Assembly: GCF_048544455.1 (NCBI RefSeq)
Contig: NC_133536.1
Span: forward strand, 171,512,325-171,576,324
Direction: 5' to 3'
Origin: Silene latifolia
Taxonomy: Eukaryota; Streptophyta; Magnoliopsida; Caryophyllales; Caryophyllaceae
DNA: 64,000 bases
The translations under genes and the position numbers were made by a program. Shown piece after piece: positions 1 to 11,021 of the stretch (within the stretch, counting starts at the first letter, position 1; each line of letters starts with the position of its first letter). The notes under the pieces are model-generated. The model worked only from the letters and a program-made list of their open reading frames with translations. It did no database searches and was not told where the DNA came from.

Positions 1-3000
1 GCTCTTGGGTCGAAGGATTGGTTATTCTTGTTTCCTAATACTGGTTTACGTCATTACCCAATTCAAATTTCGGATCATGCCCCAATTGAACTTGACTTGA
101 ATCTTACGTGTAATAATTGCAAGAAGCCGTATAAGATTGATGCATGGGCCCTGGAGCATGAGGAGTGTATTATTGGTATTAAGAAGATTTGGCTGAGACG
201 GATGGAGGGATCCCCGGCTTATCAACTTTCAAGGAAGCTGGCTCGAGTTAGAAATCACGTAAAATGTTGGGCACTTGATAGACGTCAAGAATGGAGACAA
301 CAATGGGACTCTTTTGATGTGGAACTTGAAAAGGGTATGGAGGTAGCTATTACGGATGGTGATGAGGTACCCTATACTGAAGTAAATGAGAGAGTTAAAG
401 AGTTTTCGAAAGCTGCTGGGGTTTTTTGGAGGCAAATAGCGAAATTAAAATGGATGGTTGATGGGGATACTTGTACTAGGTATTTCTTCAACTGGGTAAA
501 AGGCCGGGCGTGTAGAAATATTATTCTTGGTATCAAAGATAGCGATGGAGCGTGGATTTATGAACCGGATAGAGTCAGTCGAACTTTTCATGATACTTTT
601 GTTGCGTTGTTCTCAGACCGCACGAATGGATAGAATACTGAGGACTTGCGGGTCATGGAGGAGCTACTGCAACATATGACAACTAGAGTTAAAAGTGACG
701 ATTTTGATGGATTGAACCGTGCTTTTACTGCCAAAGAGGTCCGAAAAGCCGTTTTTCAGATGGGAGCTCTTAAATCTCCGGGACCGGATGGCGTACCAGG
801 TGTGTTTTTTCAAAAATGTTGGTACTTCATTAAAAAGGATGTTACCAAAGCTGTCCTCTCTGTTCTTAACTCGGGTATGGTCCTATCTGAATTAAATAGG
901 ACGTTCATTACGTTGGTTCCTAAGTTGGATAATCCGGAGACGGTAGGAGATTATCGGCCAATTAGTCTCTATAACGTCCTTATGCGGATTATCTCGAAGT
1001 GTATCTCGAATCGCCTTTCAAAGGTGATAGGTTACTTAGTGGGTGAGTACCAGAATGCCTTCATCCCGGGAAGGCATATCTCTGATAATATTCTGCTTGC
1101 CAATGAGGCTATTCATAGAATCAACTCTCACAAGAAAGGTAAGGTGGGTCGTTTTGCTTTTAAGGCTGACATGAGCAAGGCGTATGACCGTGTGAAGTGG
1201 GAATTCCTCCGAGCAGTGTTGCATAAAGTGGGTTTCCCTGATAAATTGGTGACTTTGATCATGAATTGTGTTACTAGTGTTTCATACCAAGTCCTTTTCA
1301 ATGGGGTGCCTCAGACCCTTTTTCGACCCCAGTGTGGCCTTAGGCAGGGAGATCCTCTCTCTCCCTTCTTATTTGTTCTATGTATGGAGGTTTTGTCTTG
1401 CGCCATGTTGCGAACTCAGGATTTGGGTATGGTGAAGGGTATTAGTCTAGGACAGGGAGGGGTTAATATTTCCCATTTGTTCTTTGCGGATGATGCGGTT
1501 TTCTTCATCTAAGATTATAAAGACTCGGTGGGTCAGTTGAGGACTATTCTTGATCGTTACTGTCGAGCTTCCGGACAAGTCATTAATGAGGAAAAATCAG
1601 GGATTCTGTTCAGTCCAAACATGAGGTTGGCTAGAGCTCGTCACTGTCTTAAGAGTCTTAAAATTCAAGGAAATAAAGGGTTGGGAAAGTATCTTGGTCT
1701 ACCCACGGAGGTACAAGGATCGAAAAGGGACCTTTTTAAAGGTCTTATTGATATGGTCATGAAGCGTATTTCCTCTTGGAATGGAATTTTTCTATCTCCG
1801 GCTGGAAGATTGACTCTAATTGCATCAGTCCTATCAAACCTCTCCAACTATTTTCTATCGGTATTTAAAATACCGGTAAGTGTGACTAGGAAGATTAATG
1901 CTATCTTAGCACATTTTTGGTGGGCGGGATGTAAAGAAGGGAAAGCTATTCACTGGTGTAGTAATAGATTCCTAAGTTTTCCAAAGAGTGAGGGGGGCCT
2001 TGGTATACGTAATATTGAATGTCTCAATCAAGCTATGCTAGCTAAACATGCTTGGAATATTGTTAAAGGGAATGACTCCTTGCTTTGTCGTGTTTTCCAA
2101 CAAAAGTTTATTAATATGGAAGATCGGTCTCTGAAGGTGAGAGCACAGAATGCCAGCAATCTGTCTTGGGGAGCTAGGAGTATTCTTTATGGTCTGGAAT
2201 TTGTTCAACAATATATGGCTTGGAAGCCTGGCCTGTTCTCTACTAAGAATGTCTGGACAACTAGATGGGTTGATGGAGAGAATCCGGAATCTAAGGACGA
2301 CCTGCTGTCCTTAGATTCTGTAGGCCTATGTAATACTGAGATCCGAGACCTCCGACATTTTGACGGCAATGAGGGCGTGCCCTGTTGGAATGAAGGCTGG
2401 ATTAGACAGATTTTCTCGGAGGATTCGGCTAATAGAATTATTGCTATGCCTATTTGCAATTCAAGGATCGTTGATGAAGTCGCATGGACGTATACTAGTA
2501 AGGGTGAGTATAGTGTTAAAAGTGGATATGGTATTTTACATGGAAGGTATATGGAGCGGAAAGGGAGCCCTAAAGACATGACTCGCTTAAGTCATGAGAG
2601 CCGGGTTTTTTGCAGGACCAGACTATGGCGTTTACCGGGACCGCCGGTATGGAAAATTCTTGTGTGGCGAATTTTAACTAACACGCTTTCAGTAGGCGTT
2701 AACTTTGCAAGAAGAAATATAGATCTTGATCATGGCTGTAAGTTCTGTAGTAATGATGGTGGGGTCATGGAAACAATGGAACATCTTTTCAGGGATTGTG
2801 AAATCGTTAAGAGATTGTGGGTGTGCTCTATTCTGGGAATCAGGACGACAAATTGCGCATCTATTTCTCTCGCAAATTGGATCTTAAATTGGATGACCTA
2901 CCTCGAAAAAATGAATGATGCGGAATTTCGCATGGTCCGGTTTTTGGCTACGTGATGGTGTCTGTGGGGTATTAGAAATAGGATGCTTTTCAAGGGGGAG

Positions 3001-3572
3001 CCTTTTCATCCTAATATGTTTTTCAATTGGTGGAGTCAAGTGGTTAAGACGGCTGACTTGTCAATTGAAAAAGCCATCAAGAGTAAGGATGTAGAGCCTT
3101 TGATTGAGCAGGAGCCTTTTGAGAATGATTTTGTGAGGATCAGAAATAGTTATCCTGTTCATTTGATTGGAGTGCCGAACTCTTGTGAGCAGATAAGGGT
3201 CATGGTGGATGCGGGGTGGAAGTCTACATGTAGAGCGGGCATAGGGTGGGTGGCACTTTCGAGTACGGGAAGTGGATTCTATGAATATGGTAAGGCAATT
3301 GTGGCTGAGTCTGCTACACAAGCTGAGGCAATGGCTATTAAAGACGTGATTCTTTGGGCGGTGAGTTCTGGATATTGGCACTTGGAGATTTCTTCGGATT
3401 GTCTTCCTCTTATTTGTCACCTTGCAGGGATTGAACGAGCACACCATCTAGCTTCGGGAATCCTGGATGATATCCACTCTCTTTCCGCTTCTTTTCATTG
3501 TCTTTCGTTTAGTTACATTCCGAGATCATGTAATATGTATGCTCATAGTCTTGCGGAAAAGGCTATGAATAG
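1..3572 (+). pseudogene. LINE ORF2: endonuclease end, reverse transcriptase, zf-RVT, RNase H
   Basis: ORF2 copies the LINE RNA into DNA at a nicked target. The window opens inside it in frame 1. Codons 24-29 read SDHAPI, the endonuclease C-terminal motif. The reverse transcriptase follows: SPGPDGVPG near codon 258, YRPISL, KADMSKAYDRV, GLRQGDPLSPFLF, and the catalytic FADD near codons 495-498 (F for Y is common in plant LINEs). A Cys/His-rich region (CKFC...HLF..C, about 2735-2810) matches zf-RVT. An RNase H domain runs from about 3200 to 3560 (VMVDAGWK, TQAEAMA, SDCLPLI, YAHSLAEKA). The frame is unbroken except for three in-frame stops: TAG at 631-633, TAA at 1510-1512 and TGA at 2953-2955. 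The LTR insertion lies just before the natural end; reading on into 11637 gives a stop (AGT TAG) at once. It is inactive but not old. Confidence 0.92.
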
Positions 3573-4182
3573 TGATGGGGCATATTCTGCACCGCTGACC
3601 AAGTCAACACACTGAGCAAGGTCAAAGACATCCACAGCAAGTCAACGACTTAGACAGCCCAGCCGATGCATCCCATCGGCCTGTCACCTGGGTCCCGGCA
3701 TGACATCCTGCCAGCCGGGACACATGTCCGCGTACTCATGTCCAAGACCCCTCGGCGGTGAGTCAACATTGTCCGCCGGCCTGCCATAGGTCCCTCGGCC
3801 GAGGGGTAGATCAGTCTTTCCACCTGCTAAGCCACTTGGCCACTTGGCCACTACGTGACAAAAGGTGAAAGTCTATAAATACTCCTCAACCTTCATTGAG
3901 GAAAGGATCCCACAATCATAACCTAAATACACTATTCATTTGGTAATATCTCCTTTATCTCTCTACAATACATATCTAGCCAAGTAACATAACTTAATCC
4001 TCTAGGTTTACTGACTTGAGCGTCGGAGTGAGTACGCTTGGCACACAGCCAAGCCCTCAGTTCGTTCATTGTTGCAGGAGAGGCCGAAGGGAACGATAGG
4101 AACAAGAAGGTTTCAACTCAAGACATTATTCGACAAACCACGGGTGGTAACTAATCACTGCTCCGGAATTACACCCGGAACA
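3573..4182 (+). repeat. 5' LTR of the Retand-like element
   Basis: 610 bp, TG...CA ends. TATAAATA at 3874-3881 is a likely TATA box about 300 bp into the LTR. Preceded by target duplication AATAG (3568-3572). Confidence 0.93.
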
Positions 4183-4184
4183 AT

Positions 4185-4202
4185 TGGCGCCGTCTGTGGG
4201 GA
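4185..4202 (+). other. Primer-binding site of the Retand-like element
   Basis: TGGCGCCGTCTGTGGGGA begins 3 bp after the 5' LTR. TGGCGCC-type primer sites are usual in the Athila/Tat branch of Ty3/gypsy. Confidence 0.8.
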
Positions 4203-4281
4203 AAGACACTAGAAGCTAGTCACATTCATTCCCAAACAAAAACAAAACTCAAAATAAAAACCCACCCAAAAAGCTAAGAAA

Positions 4282-6582
4282 ATGTCAAAACAGCAAGACG
4301 CAGTCGTGACCGATGAAACCGCGTTCTACCAAGATGACGCTTTCAACAACTCCGGAGTCATGCAGCTCTCCACCGGCGGAGTAACCCAACCGGAGTTCGG
4401 GATGCCAATAATACCTGACGCGCCGTTGCCAGCCAACCAGGTCACCATCATGGGGCATGTGGTTGACGTAGTAAAGCTAAAAATGCTCTTGGACCTAATC
4501 AGCAACACGCCTGCTCACACTGTCACACCGACAAGAGCGGCGGAAACCGTCCAGGATACCAGGGCCCAGAACGTGACTCCGAGAAACCTGAACGGAGCAC
4601 TAGGAGAAGTTGACCCAGTCAAGACGCCGGGGGAGCCCAAAGTGTGCGCGGTAGACCTAAGTCCTTCCCGCACTCACGGAAGGACAGCGTCCCCGCCACA
4701 CGAACGAGGCATACCCCAAAGGAGCCAGAGGAGTCCGACTCAACAGAGTTGGAGGAGAAGTCATAGCCGAAGAAGGAGCCCCTCCCGTTACGAGGGGAAA
4801 AGCCAGGATAGGGATGCGAGGAGCCGATCGCCACGTGTCATTCAACACGTGGTCAGGCAGCCCCTCAACGCCTACGTCCTAGAAGTCCCGGTGCCAAACA
4901 AGCTAAAGCTGCCACCCTTATCATACAAGGGAGATAGTGATCCGGCCGACCACGCTGAGGCTTTCGAGTCTTACATGTCGGTATGGGAGCAGCCCGATGA
5001 GGTCTGGTGCCGAATTTTCCCAACAACTTTGCATGGGATGGCTCAGAGCTGGTACAAAGGGCTTCCTGATGGCTCGGTGTACTATTACGCCGACCTGAAG
5101 GGCGCTTTCCTAGCCCAGTACTCCTGCAATAAGAGAAGAGCCGTAGAGACATCTGACCTCCTGACCATCAGACAGGAGGGGGGCGAGTCTCTACGAAGCT
5201 ATGTGAAAAGGTTCGATGGAAAGGTCCAGCAGATTCGGGAAATTAATCCCGAGCTGGCGGCCTTCGCGCTGATGAAGGGCCTCCCAAGGGGAGCTTTAAA
5301 AAACGAGCTTATCAAGAGCGGAGGCCTAGGCTTGGACGCCGCCAGGAAATTGGCCGACCAAGCCATCAAGGTGGAAGACTATCACAAGACCTGGGCAGAT
5401 CCCAGTGAAGCCGAGCCCTCAGAAAAGAAGAGTCGCAGGCCAGACAGTCAGGACGAAGGACGCCGCGACAACAACGGGTCGCGGTCCGATGGAAAACGCC
5501 GTGATAATAATAGATCACGATCGGACAGATCCGACCGAAGGCAAGACGCCGGTTGGAATTCGGGAACGTACCACCAGAGGCGGTATAGTGAAAAAACCCC
5601 CCTCGTCGTATCAGCCGCCGAGGTCTTCGCCCTAAGCAAAAATGAGGGCCAGAAGTGGGAGAGGCCCCCCAAGCCAAAAAGTGACGGTGACACGAGCCAG
5701 TACTGTGAGTACCACGGCCACACCGGCCATTTAACCAACGACTGCCGCCATCTAAAAAATGCCATAGAGGAACTGATCCGGAAGGGAAGCCTCGGCAAGT
5801 ACGTTGCAAAAGGCCAAAAGACTGACGCCGGCAGTTCGGATAAGAAGTCCGTCTTCGAGCGGATAGGAGTGATTCATGTTGTCATCGGGGGCAACGAGAA
5901 CGGAGGGTCCGCTCAGGGGCACAAACGGCACCTAAACGAGCTATATCAGGCCATCAACTTTGTGCCCAACTCAGGGGTCCCCTCTGCAAACATCCCCGAC
6001 ATGACTATTGGAAGAAGGGACTACGAAGGGGTCATCGCCCCTCACAGTGACCCACTTGTAGTCAATTTAGACATATCCAACCACCTGGTCAAGAGGTGCC
6101 TGATTGACACGGGCGCGTACACAAACATCATGTTTAGAGAATGCTTTCTCGGCCTCGGCTTGAAGATCAAAGACTTAAGCCCCTGCACTAACCCGCTATA
6201 CAGCTTCTCTGGGGCCGGCCTGGTACCATTGGGGTCAGTCAGACTCCCGGTGAGATTCGGCGAAAAGACGTCAGCCAAGAACGTCCTAGCCGAGTTTGTG
6301 GTCATCGACGGCTCGTCCGCATACAACGTCCTCATAGGCCGGGTCACCCTTAGCGAGGCCGACGCAGTGATGTCCATCCGGGCCCTAACACTGATGTACG
6401 TCTCGGACCGGGGGGAGGCGCATAAGCTCATCTCCAAAGACGAGAAGGATAAGGTGATCAACGTCCAGATAGCCGCCCGAGGGTGCAACATGCAATCCCT
6501 CAAAGAGGCAAGAAAGTCCGAAAAAGGGAAGAGTCCGTCCTTGCAGCAGGAGGACGACCAAATGGATACAACTAGGGGCTGA
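4282..6582 (+). CDS. gag: Gag polyprotein with zinc knuckle and protease-like end (Retand-like element)
   Basis: A 766-codon open frame starts about 80 bp after the primer site. It should form the particle that packages the element RNA. Residues 1-200 are low-complexity, with an Arg/Ser-rich stretch near 130-190. A retrotransposon gag domain spans about 205-375 (YADLKGAFLAQY, RQEGGESLRSYVKRF, LAAFALMKGLP). A charged linker follows. Near residue 475 lies a zinc knuckle of the form CEYHGHTGHLTNDC. A retropepsin-like region follows, with LIDTGAYTNIMF near 610-620 (the DTG active site) and YNVLIGR further on. The frame ends soon after, with no polymerase downstream. It looks whole. Codons are markedly GC-richer than in the host genes. 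Confidence 0.88.
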   Translation: MSKQQDAVVTDETAFYQDDAFNNSGVMQLSTGGVTQPEFGMPIIPDAPLPANQVTIMGHVVDVVKLKMLLDLISNTPAHTVTPTRAAETVQDTRAQNVTPRNLNGALGEVDPVKTPGEPKVCAVDLSPSRTHGRTASPPHERGIPQRSQRSPTQQSWRRSHSRRRSPSRYEGKSQDRDARSRSPRVIQHVVRQPLNAYVLEVPVPNKLKLPPLSYKGDSDPADHAEAFESYMSVWEQPDEVWCRIFPTTLHGMAQSWYKGLPDGSVYYYADLKGAFLAQYSCNKRRAVETSDLLTIRQEGGESLRSYVKRFDGKVQQIREINPELAAFALMKGLPRGALKNELIKSGGLGLDAARKLADQAIKVEDYHKTWADPSEAEPSEKKSRRPDSQDEGRRDNNGSRSDGKRRDNNRSRSDRSDRRQDAGWNSGTYHQRRYSEKTPLVVSAAEVFALSKNEGQKWERPPKPKSDGDTSQYCEYHGHTGHLTNDCRHLKNAIEELIRKGSLGKYVAKGQKTDAGSSDKKSVFERIGVIHVVIGGNENGGSAQGHKRHLNELYQAINFVPNSGVPSANIPDMTIGRRDYEGVIAPHSDPLVVNLDISNHLVKRCLIDTGAYTNIMFRECFLGLGLKIKDLSPCTNPLYSFSGAGLVPLGSVRLPVRFGEKTSAKNVLAEFVVIDGSSAYNVLIGRVTLSEADAVMSIRALTLMYVSDRGEAHKLISKDEKDKVINVQIAARGCNMQSLKEARKSEKGKSPSLQQEDDQMDTTRG

Positions 6583-6749
6583 CTGGGGAGGTGTGACTGT
6601 GATGAGCCATTAGGGCATCGGTAATCTCGTAGAAATTTATGTAGCCGCGGAGGTGTCCAAAATAGCTGTGGACACCCCAACGCATGTTTTTACCTAATGA
6701 AAAATCCCCCAAGCCTTCCAACCAAGCGAAATTTTTCCCATCAGTTATC
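6583..6749. other. Spacer between gag and the tandem array
   Basis: Untranslated sequence inside the Retand-like element. No reading frame or motif recognised. Confidence 0.5.
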
Positions 6750-7330
6750 TATCAAGAAACAGACGCCGGCTCACACTGTCATACCGACAAGAGCGGCAGT
6801 CGTTGTGAAGAACTACAGCGCCGTCGCAGTCACCCCAAGTAGTAGACGCCACTAGCGATCACCCCAAGAGGTAGACGCCGTCGCAGCCACTCCAAGTGGT
6901 AGACGCCACGTAACACGCTATCAAGAAACAGACGCCTCACACCGTCATACCGACAAGAGCGGCAAATGTTGTGAAGAACTACAAACATTGTCCGTTAGCC
7001 ACCCCAAGTAGTAGACGCCACGGCAGTCACCCCAAGAGGTAGACGCCGTCGCAGTCACTCCAAGTGGTAGACGCCACGTAACACGCTATCAAGAAACAGA
7101 CGCCGGCTCACACTGTCATACCGACAAGAGCGGCAGTCGTTGTGAAGAACTACAGCGCCGTCGCAGTCACCCCAAGTAGTAGACGCCACGGCAGTCACCC
7201 CAAGAGGTAGACGCCGTCGCAGTCACTCCAAGTGGTAGACGCCACGTAACACGCTATTAAGAAGCAGACGCCGGCTCACACTGTCATACCGACAAGAGCG
7301 CCAGTCTCCGTCAAGAAACCAACGCCGGCT
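6750..7330 (+). repeat. Tandem repeat, about 168-bp unit, about 3.4 copies
   Basis: Units start with TATCAAGAAACAGACGCC (last one slightly changed) at 6750, 6919, 7087 and 7255, giving periods of 169, 168 and 168 bp. A partial unit follows near 7309. Each unit carries shorter internal repeats of the form CACCCCAAGTAGTAGACGCC. A stretch of about 39 bp near each unit start matches gag coding sequence at 4506-4543. Arrays of this kind are a hallmark of Retand. Confidence 0.9.
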
Positions 7331-7811
7331 TCCCCTGTCAACCCAACAAGAGCCATCGCACATTACACTCGCAAAAGCATTCGAAGTGTCTTAGAAGCGT
7401 TGAAACACAGTTGAGAAACGCACTCTAAAACGGCCCCGGCCAAGCCGAGGCGAAAACAAAAGGGCGCTCAATTAAGAATACAGGAAGACAACTCTGACAA
7501 AGATGAGATAAAGACTACGGTCAGGCCGCAGGCGAAAGAAGCGAATTATTATTAGAAGATAAGTTACAAGATTTACAAATGAGAAGAATACAGACGACGG
7601 CCGTCCCCGCAGGGATAATCCGAAACGCAACCTACTAAAAGTTGTACAAAAAGCAAAAGCTACAGTTATGTTCATATACCAAGAGATAGCGGGGAGGAAG
7701 AGCTGAGTAATTGGCCCACGGACAGCTGAAACAGATCTGCTGTAAACTTGTTCTCATCAAGCAGCACATGTTAGTGAGGAGCTGATACAGATCTGCTGTA
7801 AACTTGCTCTC
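7331..7811. other. Untranslated stretch before the antisense region
   Basis: Internal sequence of the Retand-like element. A short imperfect repeat (CAGCTGAAACAGATCTGCTG near 7722 and a close copy near 7782) lies just downstream of the antisense stop. No gene seen. Confidence 0.5.
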
Positions 7812-10329
7812 CTAAGCCTGTTGCTGCCTGCCATCAGTATCGGCGGCCGCATCTTCCCCAGTAGGCAACCCAGCAGCTTCTCTAGCAGCCTCAGCCTTGG
7901 CCTCGGCATCCTCAGCTGCCCTCATCCTTTCGGCCTCTTCCTTAGCCACCCTAGCCTTCTCAGCAAGAGCCGCTTTCTCCGCGGCCGCCTCCCTCTCCAT
8001 CTTCGCTTTCGCCGCCTCCTTGGCCTTCTCCACCGCGGCTTTCTCCTTGGCCTCGACCTTGTCATCAAGCAGCACGTCGAACCTGCCCCAAGGGAAGGAC
8101 CCATCAAGAGGGAAAAGCTCCCCAATAACTTCCCTAGTAGCATCTTCGGCCAAGTCCCGGAACTCGGCGCACAGTTTGGGGAGCATGACGGTTTGGAGCA
8201 TATTGATGTCCGCCTCCTTTTGCTTGATGATGGCCTCCTTGCCCCGAACCACCTCCGCCTGGGCCTTAAACACACGCCCTTGTATTCATCCTTCTGCTGG
8301 AGACAGAGGTCAGCATGCCTCTGCGCAAGGTCACACTTCTCCAGCAGCTTTGCTACTTCAGCTGCAGCAGCCTCGGCCTTGGCTCTCTCGGCAAGGACCT
8401 CCCTTTCAGCGTCCTCCCGAAGCTTTCGCTCAGCCGAGAGCGCTTTCTCAGCATCTCCCCTAAGCCTCTGCTCATTGAGGAGATTCAGCTTCGCCGACGC
8501 AGCCACCTGCTTAGTGGCATTGCGCTCGGAAACGGCTCGAGCAATGGTCCTCTCCTGCTCCATGAGGCGAGCCCCGGTAGCCACGCTCCACCTCGCCAGC
8601 TCCTTAATCAGCTTTGTGCCTTCCTCTATAAGCTGGGAGACGGAAGCCCTCTGGGGGGGAGGAACGGCGGTGGTACTTTGACCACCAACCTCCGGCCGGG
8701 AGAAGGAAACCTTCTGGGATGAAGAATTGACGGTGACGCCCCGATCACCGACCTGCGCAGAGAAACCCACCGCCTGCTGCCCAACGTGAGCAATAGCCGA
8801 CTGCGGCTGGTCTGCAAAAATCCGATTAAAACATCAGTACTAACATTGACTTATCAGGAACACCTAATGGCACGGCTAAATTTAAGCCACAGGATAGACG
8901 GATACCATGTCTGGCCTTCTTGGCCGGAGAAGGCACTTCCTTGCCGACGGTAGAAGCCGTCCTTTTCCTCCTACAGATAAGGGGAGACCCCTCCGCATCA
9001 GAGTCCCCCTCATCAGGAATATCAACAATCTCCACCTTCTTAGGGGAGGAGATGGGAGTTGGAACCGGTGTCGACGCCGTTTTCCGCGTCCGACGCACTA
9101 CGCCGCTAACAACCCTCGCCTGCGCCTCCTCCTTGCTCAAGGCCTTCAGCCGCTGCTCCATAAGGTCATTCGGCGACGCCCTGCGATCATGGGCTAGAGC
9201 CTTGGGATGCAAGTTAGCAACGGTTTTATCTTTGTGCAGCCCCATTCTCCGAAGAAGATCCTCAGATAGGTCCGGTCCGAAGTGGTCTGCGAAAGAAACA
9301 AAGCAAGAGTCAAGTAAAAGAAATAAATCGAGAGCCGAGAAAACAGGAACATTGAGAGCGGTGATGGGCCTCACACCGACCCCACTCACCCTGCGCTAGG
9401 GCCGGTATGAGGCCGACATAGCAAAGCGGCTCATCCTGAAGAATGATCTGCGTCGGGGGAATCCATCTCTTCGGCACCCCACTCCTGTCCACCTCGAAGA
9501 GCCTCATCGCCAGCCTCTCGTCCTCCTTCAGATGGACCCTACTGGCATCCATTTTCAGATGTTTTCGGGTGACCCATCTGTCATGCTCCGCCCTAGTCTC
9601 ACACCGCAAATTAACCCGGTGCTGGAAGGAGCGGGGCAGCGGATAGTCGTCCGGCACTTTAACGTACACCCACTGACCCTGCCAGTCCTTGCAAGAAGAG
9701 ACCTTGTCAACAGAGACGTAACCTTGCTCCGTTTGCACGTTGTACCATCCGACACGGCCTGAGATTGATGGCTTCAGATGGTGAAGTCGACGGAATAAAT
9801 TCACCGTCGGAGCCTCTCCCTTGAAGAGACAAAGCCAGACGAACCCAATTATAGTCCTCATGGCCAACGGGTGCAGTTGGGCGACGGCAACGTTCATAGC
9901 TTTAACTATGGCCACAACATACCCATTCAGCGGAAACCGGAGCCCGTACTCCAAATGCCGCAGGTACACGCCAGTGTGGCCCGGAGGAGGACAACAGACG
10001 GACTGACCCTCCCCAGGGATAACAATTTTGTACCCCCTACCGAAGAAAAAATGGCCCTCGAAAAATTTCTCGCCGGAACAACTGGCAAGCTTATGAGACC
10101 AAACACGGTCAAGGCAAGCTTTACAGGCATCACCGTGATCCATGACGTGCCGTCTCCCCTCGCTAGGGCGAGACCTTTCCTCCTCCTCACCGAAGTCGTC
10201 ACCAAAATCACCCCAAGAATCTTCATCCTCCCATTCCTCCAGAATTTGAGGATCAACCTCAGGAGGAGGAGACCTAGGACCCTTCGACACAGGCCCACTA
10301 GGTCCAGCATCAGCAGAAGACATGTTCAC
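7812..10329 (-). CDS. Antisense coding region of the Retand-like element (plant gypsy-type transposon protein)
   Basis: On the strand opposite gag, coding sequence starts with an ATG at 10329. The first part is acidic (EEWEDEDSWGDFGDDFGEEE) and is followed by a globular part with PLNGYVVAIVKAMNVAVAQL, which resembles the putative gypsy-type transposon protein family found in plant Tat-branch elements. Further segments hold a basic linker and long Ala/Glu/Lys-rich coiled coil (AEKALSAERKLREDAEREV) ending in GRQQQA. The segments are in more than one frame, which fits either introns or damage; I do not assign which. Function is unknown. Retand-2 is known to carry antisense frames at this place. 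A TATA box lies about 180 bp upstream. Confidence 0.72.
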
Positions 10330-10510
10330 AACAAATTACTAGCAAAGAAAAGAAGAGTTTGTTTATTTACCTTAAAAGGAAAAAATGCTCGCCGGATCAA
10401 AGACTTTGAAGATTGGAAGAAAAAGGAAGCCCTTAAGTTTAGCAAGATGAAAATTTTGGAGAAAATTTGAGAGAATGAAATTAGTGACCAAAATCACGGA
10501 AAAATTGCCC

Positions 10511-10518
10511 TATTTATA
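10511..10518 (-). promoter_or_regulatory. Likely TATA box of the antisense gene
   Basis: On the minus strand it reads TATAAATA, about 180 bp upstream of the antisense ATG at 10329. Between the two lies a pyrimidine-rich leader (TTTCATTCTCTCAAATTTTC) typical of plant 5' UTRs. It suggests transcription of the antisense gene from its own promoter, not from an LTR. Confidence 0.55.
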
Positions 10519-10529
10519 GGAAAAAAGCC

Positions 10530-11008
10530 CATAAAGAAGGGCCAATCAGAGCACAGCCCATGAAGCAACAGCCAATCAGCGAGCAGACACGTGTCGAACA
10601 TGCAACCACGGAATGTCAATCGTCGCAACAGTTAAACGTCAATCAATGCAACAGTGACCAAGCGTCTTCAACACGCCCGTTCACATCCCTTCAACTATTC
10701 ATCTTCCTCAACAGATTCCTAGGTATCTGGTCTCCGCCGGCCACCAGATCAACCAAGCTAGGAAGCACCCGGCCGGGGGCAATCAAAATCAACCGGCACT
10801 CTCAGCCTCGGTCACGGCCAGCGTCATATTCTTTTCCACATCGAGTGCCCTTTACGCATCCATGTGGAGGGGGGCTATGGTATACGGCACGGCCTAGCAA
10901 GAGCCACGCAGATACACAAGAAGAAGCCGATGCAGAAATTTTCTGAAAATTACTTGTGCAGAATATATGCTCAACGTACATCGGAACCCATACCACGGCA
11001 TAGACTAC
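10530..11008. other. Untranslated stretch upstream of the antisense gene
   Basis: Sequence between the antisense promoter and the right LTR of the Retand-like element. I see no supported gene on either strand. Confidence 0.5.
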
Positions 11009-11021
11009 GCTGGGGGCAAAT
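11009..11021 (+). other. Polypurine tract of the Retand-like element
   Basis: GCTGGGGGCAAAT lies directly before the right LTR, where plus-strand DNA synthesis is primed in this family. Confidence 0.65.

Noticed and set aside
4619-6680. Open frames opposite gag, such as 5366-5809 and 6042-6680
   Set aside because: Shadows of the GC-rich gag frame; no domain recognised.
7821-9399. Plus-strand frames at 7821-8681 and 8920-9399
   Set aside because: They are the complements of the antisense coding region, which has recognisable domains and coiled-coil composition.
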